Shown: positions 45,604 through 56,100 of the stretch, in pieces
Numbering within the stretch: the stretch's first letter is position 1
Layout of the letters: each line of letters opens with the position of its first letter
DNA from: Nymphaea colorata
Lineage: Eukaryota > Streptophyta > Magnoliopsida > Nymphaeales > Nymphaeaceae
Direction of reading: 5' to 3'
Length of the DNA stretch: 64,000 bases
NCBI RefSeq assembly: GCF_008831285.2
Contig: NC_045141.1
Location: 7,551,353 to 7,615,352, forward strand
Position numbers and translations under genes: made by a program
The notes under the pieces: model-generated
What the model saw: the letters and a program-made list of their open reading frames with translations, nothing else
Told to the model about the DNA's origin: nothing
Databases searched by the model: none

Positions 45604-46719
45604 TGTGTTACGTGCCATATTTTGGGCATGTCAAAGATTGCCAAGGGGGCTGTCGAGAGCGGCCAACACAGCCTAAGGACATTGGCTAGGTGCATGACAA
45701 TGACCGACCAAGACCCAGAAACGCCTAAGGAGGCTAAAAACGAGCTTGGAGTTGTTGCAGTGGGAGGAGCGGGCAGAGCATCAATGGCCAAGTTAGGGCG
45801 ATTGAAGGTTAATCCTCAAGACAAATCTGAACCAACGCCAAGGTTTACCGGTCTACGGAAGTTCAAACCATTGTCTAAGCCTAAAACCACGGTCGATCTT
45901 GGTAGTCTAGGGCCAAACCTAGATAAGTTGGGTTGAACCTATCCAGTTGAGCTATGCATTTCATCGAAGGCCGAGTCTGGGCAACACACAGACGAGTCCA
46001 CCCCTTGCACTCACAAGGTCCAAGGAGATTTCAGACATTTGGGGCGTCCCGTCCCGATTTGATACTTTGTTCTTTTGCTTTGGTTTTGTGTGGCGTCCTG
46101 GTTCGAGTCATTTGAGAACCAAGACGGATTAAGACTATAAATATTTTGTAATTAGGGCTTTGTGATGATGCTTAATTAAGATGTGAATTCCATTGGGTGT
46201 CAATTTCTCTCTCCTATCTTCTTCCCTGCGTGGGATTGACTCTTGCACTCTCCCTCCACCAGCGACAGCCGGAACCTCTTCTCCAACATCCATTACCTGT
46301 GATGGCTGGTCATTCTTGATCCTACCCACGGCCTCCTCCCTTTCAGCCTCTACTCTCATCTAATTCCCTTCTTCCACAACCGTTTGGAGCTACGGGCTGA
46401 AGATCGCAAGAAGAAGCTGCGGGCAGCATCTTGTTATCTTCATCTCACGATTCACAACCCCAACCAGCAAGTAAACGAGGATCACGGTGCATTCCTCCCC
46501 AACCACAAGGAGGTTTAGAAGTCGGATCTTCAATCGGAAAGGCTGTCAAAGGTTGATTTCACCATGGATCTGGTGGAGTCATCTCGAGACTAAAAAGACA
46601 ATGGACCAACCCTGTAAATCAGGCACGTACTCTAGTTCCCCTCGGTATTTACCCTTGGGTTGTTCATGGAAGAAAGCTCGGACTCGATCGAGCGCTCAGG
46701 CGGACATCCGGAAATACCT

Positions 46720-47250
46720 ATCTGTTCAAACAACAAGATCTGAAGATCTGCCAAGAGTTAGAAGACATGTCATATACCGTTGGAATTGTCTCAGTGTCTT
46801 CTACAACATACTTAGATTTGGTGGTGATCGGAGGTTGTTTGCTTGGTCAAATTGTTGGAGAAACAGAACGACTTTCACAACCACGACTCTACCGCATCCG
46901 GCAATAGGTTGCTGTTTTTTTATTTGGATCTAGTGATTCCCTGAGAATTTCAACGTGTGTAATACGCCTTTGGAATCATTTTGAGGTCAGATATCACATA
47001 TTCAATTTTCATTAGGATCGGATCATTTGGATAGCCAAATCTATGGTTTTGATCAAACCTATATCGCCGCCACCACTCTACCACGCCCAGTGTTAGACCT
47101 GCCTGATCAAAGACCATTTTCTAACGATCTGCCAGGAGTTTTCAGACGTTCTTGGTACCATTGGATTTGTCTTGATCTTGACTACAGCATATCCAAATTT
47201 CACGGTGATTGGATATCATTTGAGCTGCAAAACTATGGCTGAACCAGGAC
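46720..47250. repeat. Diverged two-copy repeat inside the complex insertion
   Basis: The phrase order GATCTGCCARGAGTT, then RTACCRTTGGAATTTGTCT-like, then a GTGATYGGA phrase occurs at about 46745-46830 and again at about 47128-47210. CGACTCTACCGC/CCACTCTACCACG recurs at about 46884 and 47075. The period is roughly 380 bases. Confidence 0.45.
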
Positions 47251-48228
47251 TACATGTGGACCAACTTTGGAGATCTAAGGCCAATTGCACCGGCATGGCC
47301 AACCGGTGAAAGTCTCACCCTATTCTGGCAACGAATTGGGTTTTTTCGGCATCCGCTGAAGTTTCCTAATTTGCCCTTGTATATATTTAATATTATTTTA
47401 TTAAAGGCCTTAATATGTTTGCCGTTGTGGTAATTTGGCATTGAGGATGCGCGGGAGAAGGAAGCAACCCTAGCAGCCGCCGCACTTGCTCCACCCTTAC
47501 GGTTGCTAATTTTGGAAGGCGCCAAGCTTACCCTAGCCAGCTCCTCACAATGCATCTAAGTCTTACACGTGTCCATCATCCAATGGCGAGCTGAAAAAGG
47601 AAGAAATCCGTTATTGAACCTGGATGTGTGGGTGTCCAAGTACAATGAGCCGAAATTGCCCACTCCTAGCGATAATCTAGAAAGGATCGGGCGAAAGGAT
47701 CAGTCGTTTCCAAAAGATCCCTTCTTCTATTTTTGGAGGAGATATTATTGGAAGGAAACCAGCCCTCACATCCTTGGTGCTGCCACCACACCTTGCATCC
47801 AAAAAGGCAAGTCCACTCACCCTTCTCAATCTCAACCGTTCCTAAATTCTAGCCAATCCATTAGCGCCAAAATAGGAAACCTCCCTCCACACGCTTTTCC
47901 TTCTACATTCCTTTCCATAACCAACCACATGCATCCCCTTTCCATCTTTGCCCACACGCCTTGCCCTAACCTCTACCTACCATACTCATCCACCCTAGCC
48001 GCCCCGCCACCACATTCTAGCCATTGCTAACAAGGAGACCCTTCCTAACTAAGTGGAAGTGCCACCTTGCGCAATAAACCCGAACCCTAATTGCACCTCT
48101 TGCCCACATTATCCTTGACCGAACGTAACTTTGCATGAACCTAACCCAACTAGACCCTCTCGACCTAGCCCACCTAAGGTCAATCTTGACCTAGACCTAG
48201 ACCGAGCCTGCCTATTGGACCTAGTCTG

Positions 48229-48606
48229 TGTTAAGAAATAGGATTTCTTAATTAGTTGTTTGCTACCTCTTAATTAGGTATTATCTTAGTTAGGAATTAG
48301 TTTATTTTTTCTTTTTCTATTTTATTTTTATTTTCTATTTTTTATTATGTTTTATTGTATTACTGAGCTAGCCGTTGGCAGTTCCAACGGCTCTATTAAG
48401 AGTTGTTGGAACTAGACCAACGGCTAGTTCAGCCTCTTTCCTCCTTACTCTCTCTTGTATAAATACTTGTAACAGTCCCTTGTAAAAGTAAGCTCTGTTT
48501 GACAACCTTCACATGATTTATTGAATGAGTTTTATTCTCTCACTTGGCTTTAGTACATTTTTATTGTTATATGCATATTTTGTGACTCTTATAGTCACTT
48601 TTCACA
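48229..48606 (+). repeat. copia-4 5' LTR
   Basis: TGTTAAGAAATAGG to TTTTCACA, with TATAAATA near 48460. Highly similar to 52342-52706 apart from small indels and scattered substitutions. Confidence 0.9.
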
Positions 48607-48812
48607 TAGTATCAGAGTCATTGGGTTGATTCTTGAAATCTATTAAAGGTTGTTACTATTATCTTGAGTTGCTGGTTCGTGGAAGAATTTTTTGTTGCTA
48701 GTGGATATCATCTCTTGAAAGCCAATGCCGTGAATGCTCACCAAATGTTTGCTGAAACTTCTAGAGGAATATTTTCTTGACTTCCTTGGAGATTATTATT
48801 TCATATATTACT

Positions 48813-51800
48813 CTCATGGAGGACTCCAAAGTTTCAATCGAAGGAGGAAGTTATTATGCTTCATACAAGTTTGATGGGACCAATTATACGTTGTGGGCAA
48901 AATGTTTGGAAATACATATCAAAGGGAAATATTTATGGGGCTTCATAAGAGGTACGTCTATCCCTCATTCTTTAAAGTTAACCAAAGTATAGAATGGGAT
49001 TGAAAAACAATTAGACGGGGAGGAAAGACTAAATGTCATGAATGAATATTATAATAAATTAGACGATTGGGAATCCAAGAATTATAGGATTAAAGAATGG
49101 ATTTATGGAAGTATTGAACCTAGGATTGCTCAAAATCTTATGTACTATAAAAAAGCTAGTGAAGTTTGGGAATATTTCAAGGGAATGTTTACTCAAAAAG
49201 ATATGGCCCGAAAGTATCTATTGATTCAAAAAGCCAAAAGTATCAAACAATGAGAGAAAAATGTTACAGAATATTTTATGAAAATCTCTAGTGTGTGGAA
49301 CGAGTTAGATCAACTTAGTCCCTAACTAGAGATGGATTGTACGTGCCATGAGATTAGAAGAAATGAAATTGATGAATTTAGGCTTTTCCAATTTCTTCAA
49401 GGACTACGATCCGAATTTGAAAAAATAAGGTCAGCCATTCTTTCCTTAGCCTTTCCTCCACCCATTCATGAACTCCTTACTGAGTTAAGTGGAGAAGAAA
49501 TTAGAATGAAACTATCCAAAGAAATGGATAAGGAAAGTGTTCTTATTTCAAAACAAGAAGAAGAAAAAGTCTTAACCACCTCTAGACCGGAAGCAACATC
49601 AAATCTTTTATACCTCCTCACTTTAAGAATCAAAATAGAGGAGAATATAAAGTTGTTTGCCACTTTTGTCATGAACCGGGTCACATAAGACCTAGTTGTC
49701 CAAAGTTGAACAACAATGAAGGACAATCACAAAATATTGGAGGAAATTTTCTCAAATGAGGAGCTTCATATCCTCAAGGAGGGCAATACAACCGGGGAAT
49801 TTCATATCCTCAAGGTGGACAATACAACACTAGACAATTTGATCACAGAAAGGTTGCAAATATTGCAAATGAAGGATGTGATCTTTCATCAAATCATGAT
49901 CCCTTCAACCCTTGAACAAGGAGTCAAATTCCAGAGCACTACCAACAATGGCATCCATCTCCAATACTCTCAGTATGTTTTCTTGGCTTTTAGACTTCGA
50001 TGCATCTTTCCATATGACACCGAATATATCATCTTTGATAAATTTTGAACAAACTAGAAAAGAATCAAATGTAGTTACTGCTGATGGAACTTCTTTGAGT
50101 GTTAAAGGGATTGAGAATTTTAAAAAAGAATTTGGAAAACAAAAATTTTTTGTTCCAAAAGTTAGTTATGTCCCTAGACTTAATTTTAACTTACTTTCTG
50201 TGTCACAAATCTCAGATCTTGGTTTTGATGTAGTTTTCTCATCAAATAAATGTTTGGTGCAGGATCACCAAACCGAGAGATTGATTGGGGAAGGTTTTAG
50301 AAAAGGGGACCTTCACCACATGGACAATTTGTGTATCCCCAAAGAGAAGTTTTGTCACTGTGTCGAAAATGTAAACATCAATATTTGACACCAAAGATTA
50401 GGTCATCCAAACATTAGAAAATTATCTATGATGAGTCATACCAAGGATATTTGTATTGAAAACTTTAAATGTAATGATTGTATACATGAAAAAATGATTT
50501 TTTTATCTTTTGGATAAAAAAACTTCTTCTCTTCTTTGCCTTTTGAGCTTGTTCATTATGATGTATAGGGACCCTCTCCTGTCATGTCAAAAGGAGGGCT
50601 ATCATATTATGTGATCTTTGTTGATGATTTCACTAGGTACTGTTGGATATATTTTCTAAGAAACAAATCCAAAGTTTTTGAAATATTCAAAAATTTTCAC
50701 AAGTTGGTACAAACTCAATTCAATGCTAAATTAAAAATTTTAAGGTAGAATTCAAATGAGTTCAAAAGATATTTGAAAAACTACCGAATAGTCCATCAAA
50801 AATCATGTCCAAGAACACATCAACAAAATGGAATGTCTGAGAGAAAACATAGGCACATAATTGAAATAACAAGAACTTTTCTTATTGTCAAAATGTGCCT
50901 AAAAACTTTTGGGCTGAAACAGCCCTTGCCTCTATTTATCTCATAAACAGAATGCCTTCAAAAGTTTTAAATAATACAATCCCATTTGAAAAATTATTCA
51001 AGTATGAACCCGATTTCAATAGACTTCATATTTTTAGATGCAAATGTTTTGTTCTTAATGACAAAGCTGACAAGCTAAGTTCAAATATTATTAAATGTGC
51101 ATTCATTGGTTATTCTGAGACTAAAAAAGGCTACAAATGTTATGACCCTGTCAAAGATAAGTTCATAGTTTCTACGAATGTAAAGTTTTGCAAAGATGAA
51201 AGTAGATTAAAAAATTATGAAGAGTCACAACACGACAATGATTATTATTTTTTATTTAAGTATCTCTCTCAATGTGATGATGAAATACATGATGTTGATG
51301 ATAGTAACACTGATGATAATAGTGATAGTAGAGTAGGCAAGGACATATTGTGGCATATGAAACTTTTACCCCATCACATAGAGCAAGAATTAATGTACTC
51401 TCACTTTGAACCTTCCACTTTTAATGAAGCCTCCAAATATATTGAGTGGAAGGGTGTCATGGAAGAAGAACTGGATGCCTTAAAGAAAGCCCAAACTTGA
51501 GAAATACAAGATTTACCTATGAAAAAAAAGACTATTGGATGCAAGTGGATATACAAGGTGAAGACTAGGAGTGATAGATCTCTATAAAGATATAAGGCGC
51601 GACTTGTTGCAAAAGGTTATACTCAAGAATATGGTATTGACTATGAGAAAACATTTACCCTTGTAGCTAGGATGACCACTGTTAGGACTTTTATTACTTT
51701 AGCTTCTATCAAAAACTGGAATATTTATCAAATGGATGTTAAAAATGTCTTTTTAAATAGAGATCTTATAGAAGAAGTCTATATGAAAGTACCCCCTGGT

Positions 51801-52320
51801 TTGTCCATTCCACAAGGAAAAGTTCTTAGACTTAAAAAGGCTCTATATGGTCTTAAACAAGCTCTCAAAGCTTGGTTTGATCGGTTTAACTCTGTTATCT
51901 TTAATTATGGATTTCACTCATGTTTGACTGACACTGGTTTGTTTGTTAAGAAAACTACTGTAGGTATCATAATCCTTCTACTATATATCGATGATATGAT
52001 CGTTACAGGTAATGACAAAGAAAGTCTTAACAAATGTAAAGCTTTCCTACAGAGAACCTTTGAAATGAAAGATTTAGGTTTTCTAACTTATTTTTTGGGT
52101 ATTGAGGTTGCATTCTATACTAAAAGATATTTTTTGTCTCAAACTAAGTTTGCTGCAGAAATTATTGATAAGTCAGGTATAACAGATGATAAAATCATGG
52201 AAACTCCTTAAGTAGTAGGAAGCAAAATGAAGATTGATGATGAAGTTCCTCTCACCAATCCTACTCCCTACCGTCAGCTTGTGGGATCTTTAATGTATTT
52301 TAGATAAATTTTCGGTGATA
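48813..52320 (+). pseudogene. copia-4 gag-pol remnant
   Basis: Gag: YKFDGTNYTLWAKCLEIHI and WEYFKGMFTQKDMARK (about 48860-49210), CCHC knuckle CHFCHEPGHIRPSC (about 49660-49705). Protease: LLDFDASFHMT (about 49995), where the catalytic DSG is DFD. GAG-pre-integrase and integrase: YYVIFVDDFTRYCWIYF (about 50605-50655) and QQNGMSERKHRHII (about 50820-50865). RT: QMDVKNVFLNRDL, ALYGLKQALKAWFDRF and the catalytic LLYIDDMIVTG (about 51978), which is intact. After GSLMYFR-stop (about 52300) it runs straight into the polypurine tract, so RNase H is deleted. TAG codons at 48990 and 50566 sit at Trp positions. Confidence 0.88.
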
Positions 52321-52341
52321 TCACCATAAGTTTAAGGGGGG

Positions 52342-52706
52342 CATTAAGAAATAGGATTTCTTAATTAGTTGTTTGCTACCTCTTAATTAGGTATTATCTT
52401 AGTGAGGAATTAGTTTATTTTTTCTTTTCTATTTTATTTTATTTTTTTATTATTTTTTATTGTATTGTTGAGCTAGCCGTTGGCAGTTCCAATGACTCTA
52501 TTAAGAGTTGTTGGAACTAGCCCAACGGCTAGTTCAGCCTCTTTCCTCCTTACTCTCTCTTGTATAAATACTTGTAACAGTCCCTTGTAAAAGTAAGTTG
52601 TGTTTTACAGCCCGATTTATTGAATGAGTTTTATTATTCTCACTTGGCCTTAGTGCCTTTTTACTGTTATATGCATCTTTTGTGACTGTTATAGTCACTT
52701 TTCACA
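52342..52706 (+). repeat. copia-4 3' LTR
   Basis: Same sequence as the 5' LTR, 365 bases. The first dinucleotide is CA in place of TG, which would be expected to impair integrase recognition of this end. Confidence 0.88.
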
Positions 52707-53601
52707 ATCTGAACACCCTACTTAATCTCATCTGAACCTATCCCATTCGAGTTCAACCAAGGCCAGGCCGACCTAGCCCTAACCCACTGGACCTAACTCA
52801 ACTCAGTATTACCTGACCTAGCCTACCCCCATCCAAGGTGAACCATCTCCTCTTCTACGAGGGCGAGCAAGGAGTTCATCTAAGTGGGCGACATGTTCAC
52901 AAGGAGTCGGTGCCATTTTCAACTCCTCCAGCGGCAAGGCGTGCGCCTCTCAAGGTAGACCTCAGCCCACGAGCAACAGTCACCTTCGGCGGAAGTCTAC
53001 CTCTTCCTCTGCCAGGAGGGTCGAGCCTCTTCATTCCCCGTTGCTGTAATACCTAAGGATTGGTCTTCTCCTGGGGTCATCTTGCGGACTTAGCCAAGCA
53101 ACTCTTGGCCGGTGACTTCTCAACCCCCTATAGCTATGTGGATTGGGTGTTAATTTGCATGCTTTGCTTTCTAGCCCGGCTATGGCCATTGCCTTGACCA
53201 GCGGTACCTCTAAGGCTCAATAGCCGAGGACACGACCGTAGGGGCAGCAGCATATCTATTGGGATTTGGTGTGGTTTGCACGTTCATTAGGTATGGATGA
53301 CAGAGTATATGATTGGTTTGGTTGTATGGTTTGTGAGTGAGGATTGAGAGCTTCATTTGTATCGCTCGCGCTTTATACGGCCTTCAAACCCTTTCTTGTA
53401 GTAGGAAGTGAGCCTCACGGGTTATGATACACCATTCTTGTACCGCTACCTATGGGATTTTGCGCTGGGGTCTTGTCCAGTCAGGTGTTTGAAATTGTAA
53501 ATAATTTGTTTTGGTTTTGTCTGATGGCTTCTTCGAGAGATCTTGGGAGTAGGATCGGCATCTGGCAGAGGTCTTGGTCGACACTGGGTCTGGGTCCTAG
53601 C

Positions 53602-53937
53602 TACTGATGCTTTGTGAAGAGATTTAGAACCCTCGCAAGCCACAGCTCCCCTAACTAGGTTACTAAAAGATGAGCTTTTCGTTGGGAAGAACGCAATACA
53701 TCAACCTTTGAGCAGCTCAAGAATGCCATAACTCATGCCTTAGTTCTTGCAATGCCTAATTTCCTGCGGTGGAAACCGATGCTTTTGAGGTGGAGGTGGG
53801 TGCTGCGCTTAGCCAAAAGCCTTATAGCGTGAGAACAATTCCAAAGCAAATCCCCTTATGAAGTTGGCTGTCCAAGTGGCATCAATACATAGTGAGAAAA
53901 TGGCTTTAGATATGGATGATCACGCCAATTTAAAGTA
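53602..53937 (+). pseudogene. Ty3/gypsy RNase H start fragment
   Basis: Reads CFVKRFRTLA, then after a shift APLTRLLKDE, KNAITHALVLAMPNF, VETDAFEVEVGAALSQK, HSEKMALDMDDHA. This matches the RT-to-RNase H junction of Ty3/gypsy (APLTxLLK, VLALPDF, VETDASGxGxGAVLSQ). The catalytic DAS is DAF. Similarity ends near 53937. Confidence 0.75.
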
Positions 53938-54266
53938 ATGGGCCAGTCGGCTCGACCGGACCCGACCTTATAGTAAGAGTCGGGCCCAAGCTGGCCCAAT
54001 GCTCAGACCTGAGCTCGGTCTCCTCCCAATGCCTAAATCTTGAGCCCGAACTCAGCTTGGTTCAATTAAAATAAAAAATTATTTTTAAATATAAAATAAA
54101 TTTTTTTGAATATAAGATATATTTTCATAATAAAATATACATCCTTATTTAATAAAAATAATATAAAAAAATAATCAAACCAATCAAGCTTCAAACCGAT
54201 CTGAGCTAACCCGATACATTATCGGGCTGGTTCAAACCGGTTTTTTCGGGTTGGGTAACCAAGTAT
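53938..54266. other. Unassigned, AT-rich with GC-rich ends
   Basis: The edges (GGGCCAGTCGGCTCGACC at about 53940 and GGGCTGGTTCAAACCGG at about 54223) are GC-rich around an AT-rich core. It could be a small MITE, but the ends are not clear inverted repeats. Confidence 0.35.
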
Positions 54267-54425
54267 TAGGGCTGCACACGAGCCGAGTCGAGCTCGAGCT
54301 TGCCCAGCTCGAGCTCGAACTCGACTCGAACTCGAGTCGAGCTACCTAACACAAGCTCGAGCTCGACTCGATTAAATAAAGTTGAGCTCGAGCTCGACTC
54401 GATTAACTCGATTAGCTCGTCTAAA
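54267..54425. mobile_element. hAT-type terminus with GAGCTCGA/CGACTCGA subterminal repeats
   Basis: TAGGGCTGCACACGAGCCGA has the TAGGG start common to plant hAT ends. It is followed by many copies of CTCGAGCTCGACTCG and its variants up to 54425. No matching end (complement ending in AGCCCTA) was found elsewhere in the window. It may be the left end of the element that carries the transposase at 56101-58269, with its right end beyond 64000 or lost. Confidence 0.6.
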
Positions 54426-54602
54426 TAAAATATGATCCTTCTTTTTAAAATATCTAGTAAATTTCATGACGTGGGATGAAATTTGTGAATCACTCAACCG
54501 AGTCAACCCTGCCAACAGTTTAGAGCTGCAAATAGATAAGCTGATGACTGAACAACTGAACAAAATGTAAATAGGACATAATGTATACGAGGAAATAAAA
54601 GT

Positions 54603-55031
54603 TTAAAATTGGCTACACAGTATGGTAAAATAAAAGCCAACTTCAGTAGCTACATATGTCCTTTGATGGAAAAACAAACGAGCAGATTCGAGTCCAGATC
54701 TGAGCAGAGCATCATCTCCAAGAGGAAATTGGATAATAGCAGCAACAATTTGAGCAAGCTTTAGAATATAGTTTGAGAAGACGTAGACAGGAGTCAAGAT
54801 CAAGGCTGTGCAGAACAGAAAATAACCCATGACCTCTGGCTTTGCTTGTAAATCCCCAGCATCCTCAACCTCCCAGCTCCAAAGGCCTGTCCACACAGTT
54901 TCTCCAAAGCACTTCCCATACCCAGCTGCCATGATCACCAAAACCCAGTTCAAATTTCCAACAGAAATCATCCAATACATAGATGATATAATAAAGGACA
55001 TGCTCCTTAGTGCAGAACAGAAATCATCCAA
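54603..55031 (-). CDS. Hypothetical 142-residue open frame with two hydrophobic segments
   Basis: The frame is open on the minus strand. It has hydrophobic stretches at about residues 9-35 (FIISSMYWMISVGNLNWVLV) and 69-97 (YFLFCTALILTPVYVFSNYI), which could be membrane segments, and an AGYGKCFGETVWTGLWSWEVED linker. The codon pattern is plausible, but I do not recognise the family, and it may be two exons of a captured gene read through. It lies between the hAT-type terminus and the Sec61 alpha fragment. Confidence 0.3.
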   Translation of the reverse strand: MDDFCSALRSMSFIISSMYWMISVGNLNWVLVIMAAGYGKCFGETVWTGLWSWEVEDAGDLQAKPEVMGYFLFCTALILTPVYVFSNYILKLAQIVAAIIQFPLGDDALLRSGLESARLFFHQRTYVATEVGFYFTILCSQF

Positions 55032-55899
55032 TGTAGATTAGCATAGGCTGTCCATCAACAAGATTGGCTGGCACTCAATCCAATACACACGCACACACAT
55101 TTTTCAGTTTATCAAAAAGATTGGTTGTTCATCAATGCATGTAGAATAAAAGGAGCAGGGATCAGCTAAAATAGATCGTGCACCATTTTTCAGAAACAAT
55201 ATTCTGGAAATCAACACGTTAAGTTATTTCTCGAAAATGTCAGCCATGCCAATCTCATCACTCAGACAGAAAGGAAGGAGCAGAGAGAATGTATAGTACA
55301 TTCCTCAATTTTTGTCAGTTACATTTGCTAAAATAAATAGGGGACCCCAAGACAGCAAACCATCCTACGGCGGCCCAAAAATTACAAACAGAACCAGCTA
55401 TACTTGAAAGCTAAACCGAAACAGATATGTACAATTATTTACACATAAAAAAGATCCAACACAAACTAGAAACAAGAAAAAAAAAAACAATTCTTTTTCC
55501 ATTTTGATGAAGAATACAAATGAAAACAGTCTGTTCCTAAAGGCAAATTTAAGTTTTTCTTGTTCTTTTTCAAACAAATCAGTGATAATAAATCATAACT
55601 CTAATCCTACGATGAACAAAGGATAAAAAATTCAGCTAAATATGCTATAGATGAAGCATGAAAAACCAACATGGGCTTCAAGGCTTCATCACCAAGATGA
55701 GATGTTGGAGGCAGTCAAGAGTTGAAGACCTCAGCTAACAAACCCAAGCCTGTATGTACCCCTAACCCCAGTGCGTATGGCAGGAAAAGAAACACACACA
55801 GCAAGAAAAAAACAAGCAAACAAACAAAAGAAAAGGCTCATTGGAGAATATATAAAAGCTGGCATAAATCAGAAATATCAAAAAAAAAAAACTTGCATC

Positions 55900-56032
55900 T
55901 ACCATCAACTGCTTTGCCAACATCCCTAGAAGATAAGCCAAATACTTCTATCCACGTCTTTGAGAACAGTGCACATGCTAATATCATAAAAACAATAAAG
56001 AAAAGAGCACGGAATGGATTGGCTGCCAATTC
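55900..56032 (-). pseudogene. Sec61 alpha exon fragment
   Basis: The minus strand reads LAANPFRALFFIVFM, then [22 protein letters not shown]. This closely follows Sec61 alpha ([34 protein letters not shown]), the pore subunit of the ER protein translocon, around its late transmembrane segments. Only about 43 residues remain, with no upstream or downstream Sec61 exons nearby, and conserved SGSS is FGLS. It lies next to the 3' end of a hAT transposase on the same strand, so it is probably captured or transposon-disrupted sequence. Confidence 0.8.
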
Positions 56033-56100
56033 TTATACTGTTGAATCATGTCATGCAATCTCATCTTCAGCAGTACCCTACAAAAAAAACCAACAATAGT

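Larger units (their letters stand above)
48229..52706 (+). mobile_element. copia-4: Ty1/copia element with 3' truncated polymerase
   Basis: LTRs at 48229-48606 and 52342-52706 share TTAAGAAATAGGATTTC, AGCTAGCCGTTGGCAGTTCC, TGTATAAATACTTGTAACAG and end TTTTCACA. Flanking pentamers GTCTG (48224-48228) and ATCTG (52707-52711) are a target duplication with one change. The primer-binding site is a mutated TAGTATCAGAGTC, and the polypurine tract AAGGGGGG lies before 52342. The 3' LTR begins CATT where the 5' copy has TGTT. Internal gag, protease, integrase and RT are present with stops; RNase H is deleted. Confidence 0.9.
45604..53601. mobile_element. Unresolved complex insertion in the gypsy relic, carrying copia-4
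   Basis: The limits are set by loss and return of gypsy coding sequence: FLGQAG ends at 45603 and the RRFVK-equivalent resumes at about 53602 (CFVKRFRTLA). The insert begins TGTGTTACG, LTR-like, and has a TATAAATA box at 46136-46143. No matching second LTR, terminal inverted repeat or target duplication was found. Without copia-4 it is about 3.5 kb. It holds no recognised protein. It is GC-richer than its neighbours, with CCTAGCCC/GACCTAG-rich tracts on both sides of copia-4 (about 48150-48225 and 52740-52830). Confidence 0.5.
36160..53937 (+). mobile_element. Ty3/gypsy relic, split by three insertions
   Basis: Coding pieces in correct order are at 36180-37280 (gag), 37560-38636 (protease to RT), 45400-45603 (late RT/RNase H) and 53602-53937 (RNase H start). 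The gaps are filled by a 279-bp MITE, Harbinger-B and a complex insertion. Joining the pieces across the gaps gives the normal gypsy domain order, which is how the insertions were delimited. No LTR, primer-binding site or target duplication of the gypsy element itself was found. It is old and non-functional. Confidence 0.82.

Noticed and set aside
47569-48030. 153-codon open frame in the complex insertion as a gene
   Set aside because: Low-complexity Pro/Ser/His-rich translation with no domain; likely chance opening in GC-richer repeat DNA.
54223-54266. Right end of a MITE paired with 53940
   Set aside because: The two edges are both GC-rich but do not form a convincing inverted repeat.
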